Below, in pieces: positions 5,657-6,193 of a stretch of 6,193 nucleotides of DNA (positions are counted from its first letter, which is position 1; each line of letters starts with the position of its first letter). Both the position numbers and the translations under genes were made by a program. The stretch covers positions 1 through 6,193 of the forward strand of contig JACQHI010000034.1 of the NCBI GenBank assembly GCA_016199105.1, read 5' to 3'. Below the pieces are notes generated by a model, which searched no databases, had not been told where the DNA came from, and was given only the letters and a program-made list of their open reading frames with translations. Source of the DNA: Lentisphaerota bacterium (GTDB taxonomy: Bacteria > Verrucomicrobiota > Kiritimatiellia > JAAZAB01).

Positions 5657-6193
5657 GATTGAATCCTGGGTATGGCTTTGATTAAAAGCTGTTTCACTTT
5701 TTCGGCGTTATGCTTCATGGTCTGCATGACCATTTCATACGTCACAGGCGCCTCGTTCTCTTTCCAGCAGTCATAATCGGTTGACATGGCAATGGCCTGA
5801 TAGGGTATGCCCGCTTCATTGGCCAGGATGACTTCCGGACAGGTTGACATGTTGATGATATCGGCGCCCCACGCCCGAAACATGTGGCTTTCCGCCCGGG
5901 TCGAGAATCGCGGACCCTCGATCGTTATGACCGTGACACCTTTGTTGTACGCATAGCCCAGCTCGTCACAGGCGTTGCAAAGCAGATCCGTTAACGGCCT
6001 GTTAAAGGGATCGCTCATGGGGGTGTGCACGACTTTATCGTCGAAAAATGTCAAAGCCCGAAGCCGGGTAAAATCTATGAATTGCGAGGGGAAAACCAGG
6101 TTGCCGGGTTTTATTTCTTCCCGAAGCGAGCCCACCGCGGTCGCGGCGAGAATGTGCGTGCAGCCTTCCTGTTTTAAGGCGGATATATTGGCC
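5653..6193 (-). CDS. mtnP: S-methyl-5'-thioadenosine phosphorylase (5' end outside window)
   Basis: The last 179 residues are visible; the frame stays open to the window edge at 6193 (ANISALKQEGCTHILAATAV onward), so the ATG at 6135 is internal and not the start. Whole enzymes are about 280-300 residues, so roughly 100 are missing. Family features are GSLREEIKPG, the QFIDFT segment, GPRFSTRAE, INMSTCPEVILANEAG and TDYDCWKENE. The two Asp residues of TDYD are the purine-recognition feature of MTAP, where plain purine nucleoside phosphorylases have Asn. The enzyme cleaves methylthioadenosine (from polyamine or other SAM use) with phosphate to adenine and methylthioribose-1-phosphate. It overlaps apt by four bases and leads the visible operon. 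The methylthioribose-1-phosphate isomerase is not seen in the window and may lie upstream. Confidence 0.93.
   Translation of the reverse strand, partial: ANISALKQEGCTHILAATAVGSLREEIKPGNLVFPSQFIDFTRLRALTFFDDKVVHTPMSDPFNRPLTDLLCNACDELGYAYNKGVTVITIEGPRFSTRAESHMFRAWGADIINMSTCPEVILANEAGIPYQAIAMSTDYDCWKENEAPVTYEMVMQTMKHNAEKVKQLLIKAIPRIQS

Noticed and set aside
1..6193. CRISPR array, tRNA or rRNA gene, or insertion sequence
   Set aside because: No regularly spaced repeats with spacers, no cloverleaf or rRNA-like sequence, and no transposase frame or terminal inverted repeats bounding an element were seen on either strand.

Overview
The window comes from a GC-rich bacterial chromosome. Most genes favour G or C at third codon positions, with obvious exceptions at the left end and in the gene at 1057-1533. 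Nothing here fixes the taxon. The MTAP-type phosphorylase, stand-alone zinc homocysteine methyltransferase, sulfatase remnant and DsrE/TusA pair would suit an anaerobic, PVC-like (Kiritimatiellota or Verrucomicrobiota) or deltaproteobacterial-type environmental genome. That is inference only.

Left part (1-1533): an AT-rich leader carries a long imperfect inverted repeat. It is followed by a forward gene for a zinc-type homocysteine S-methyltransferase. Facing it is a small two-helix membrane protein with a cytosolic-looking Cys/His module best known from the C-termini of bacterial signalling proteins.

Middle part (1534-3251): this is a scarred accessory stretch. It contains (a) a 37-codon stub on the minus strand that duplicates the 5' end of the AAA ATPase gene found intact 2.7 kb away; (b) a short lysine-rich ORF with a strong ribosome binding site and a sequence resembling a double-glycine leader; (c) directly after it, a GT-A-fold glycosyltransferase-like gene; (d) the decapitated start of a sulfatase gene on the minus strand, with its ribosome binding site still present; and (e) about 300 bases with little convincing coding.

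Right part (3252-6193): a tightly packed minus-strand operon runs right to left: methylthioadenosine phosphorylase (5' end outside the window), adenine phosphoribosyltransferase, a DsrE-type protein, a TusA-type protein, and a RecF/SMC-like AAA ATPase. Gaps are -4, +3, +12 and +3 bases. The first two genes form a clear pathway: methylthioadenosine is split to adenine, and adenine is recycled to AMP. The next two look like a sulfur-carrier relay. The forward homocysteine methyltransferase is metabolically related (methionine synthesis) but is a separate transcription unit.

The most unusual items are the small GG-leader-like peptide next to a glycosyltransferase, and the truncated ATPase duplicate. 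The operon linking MTA/adenine salvage to a sulfur relay is also of interest. None of these proves a new system from sequence alone.
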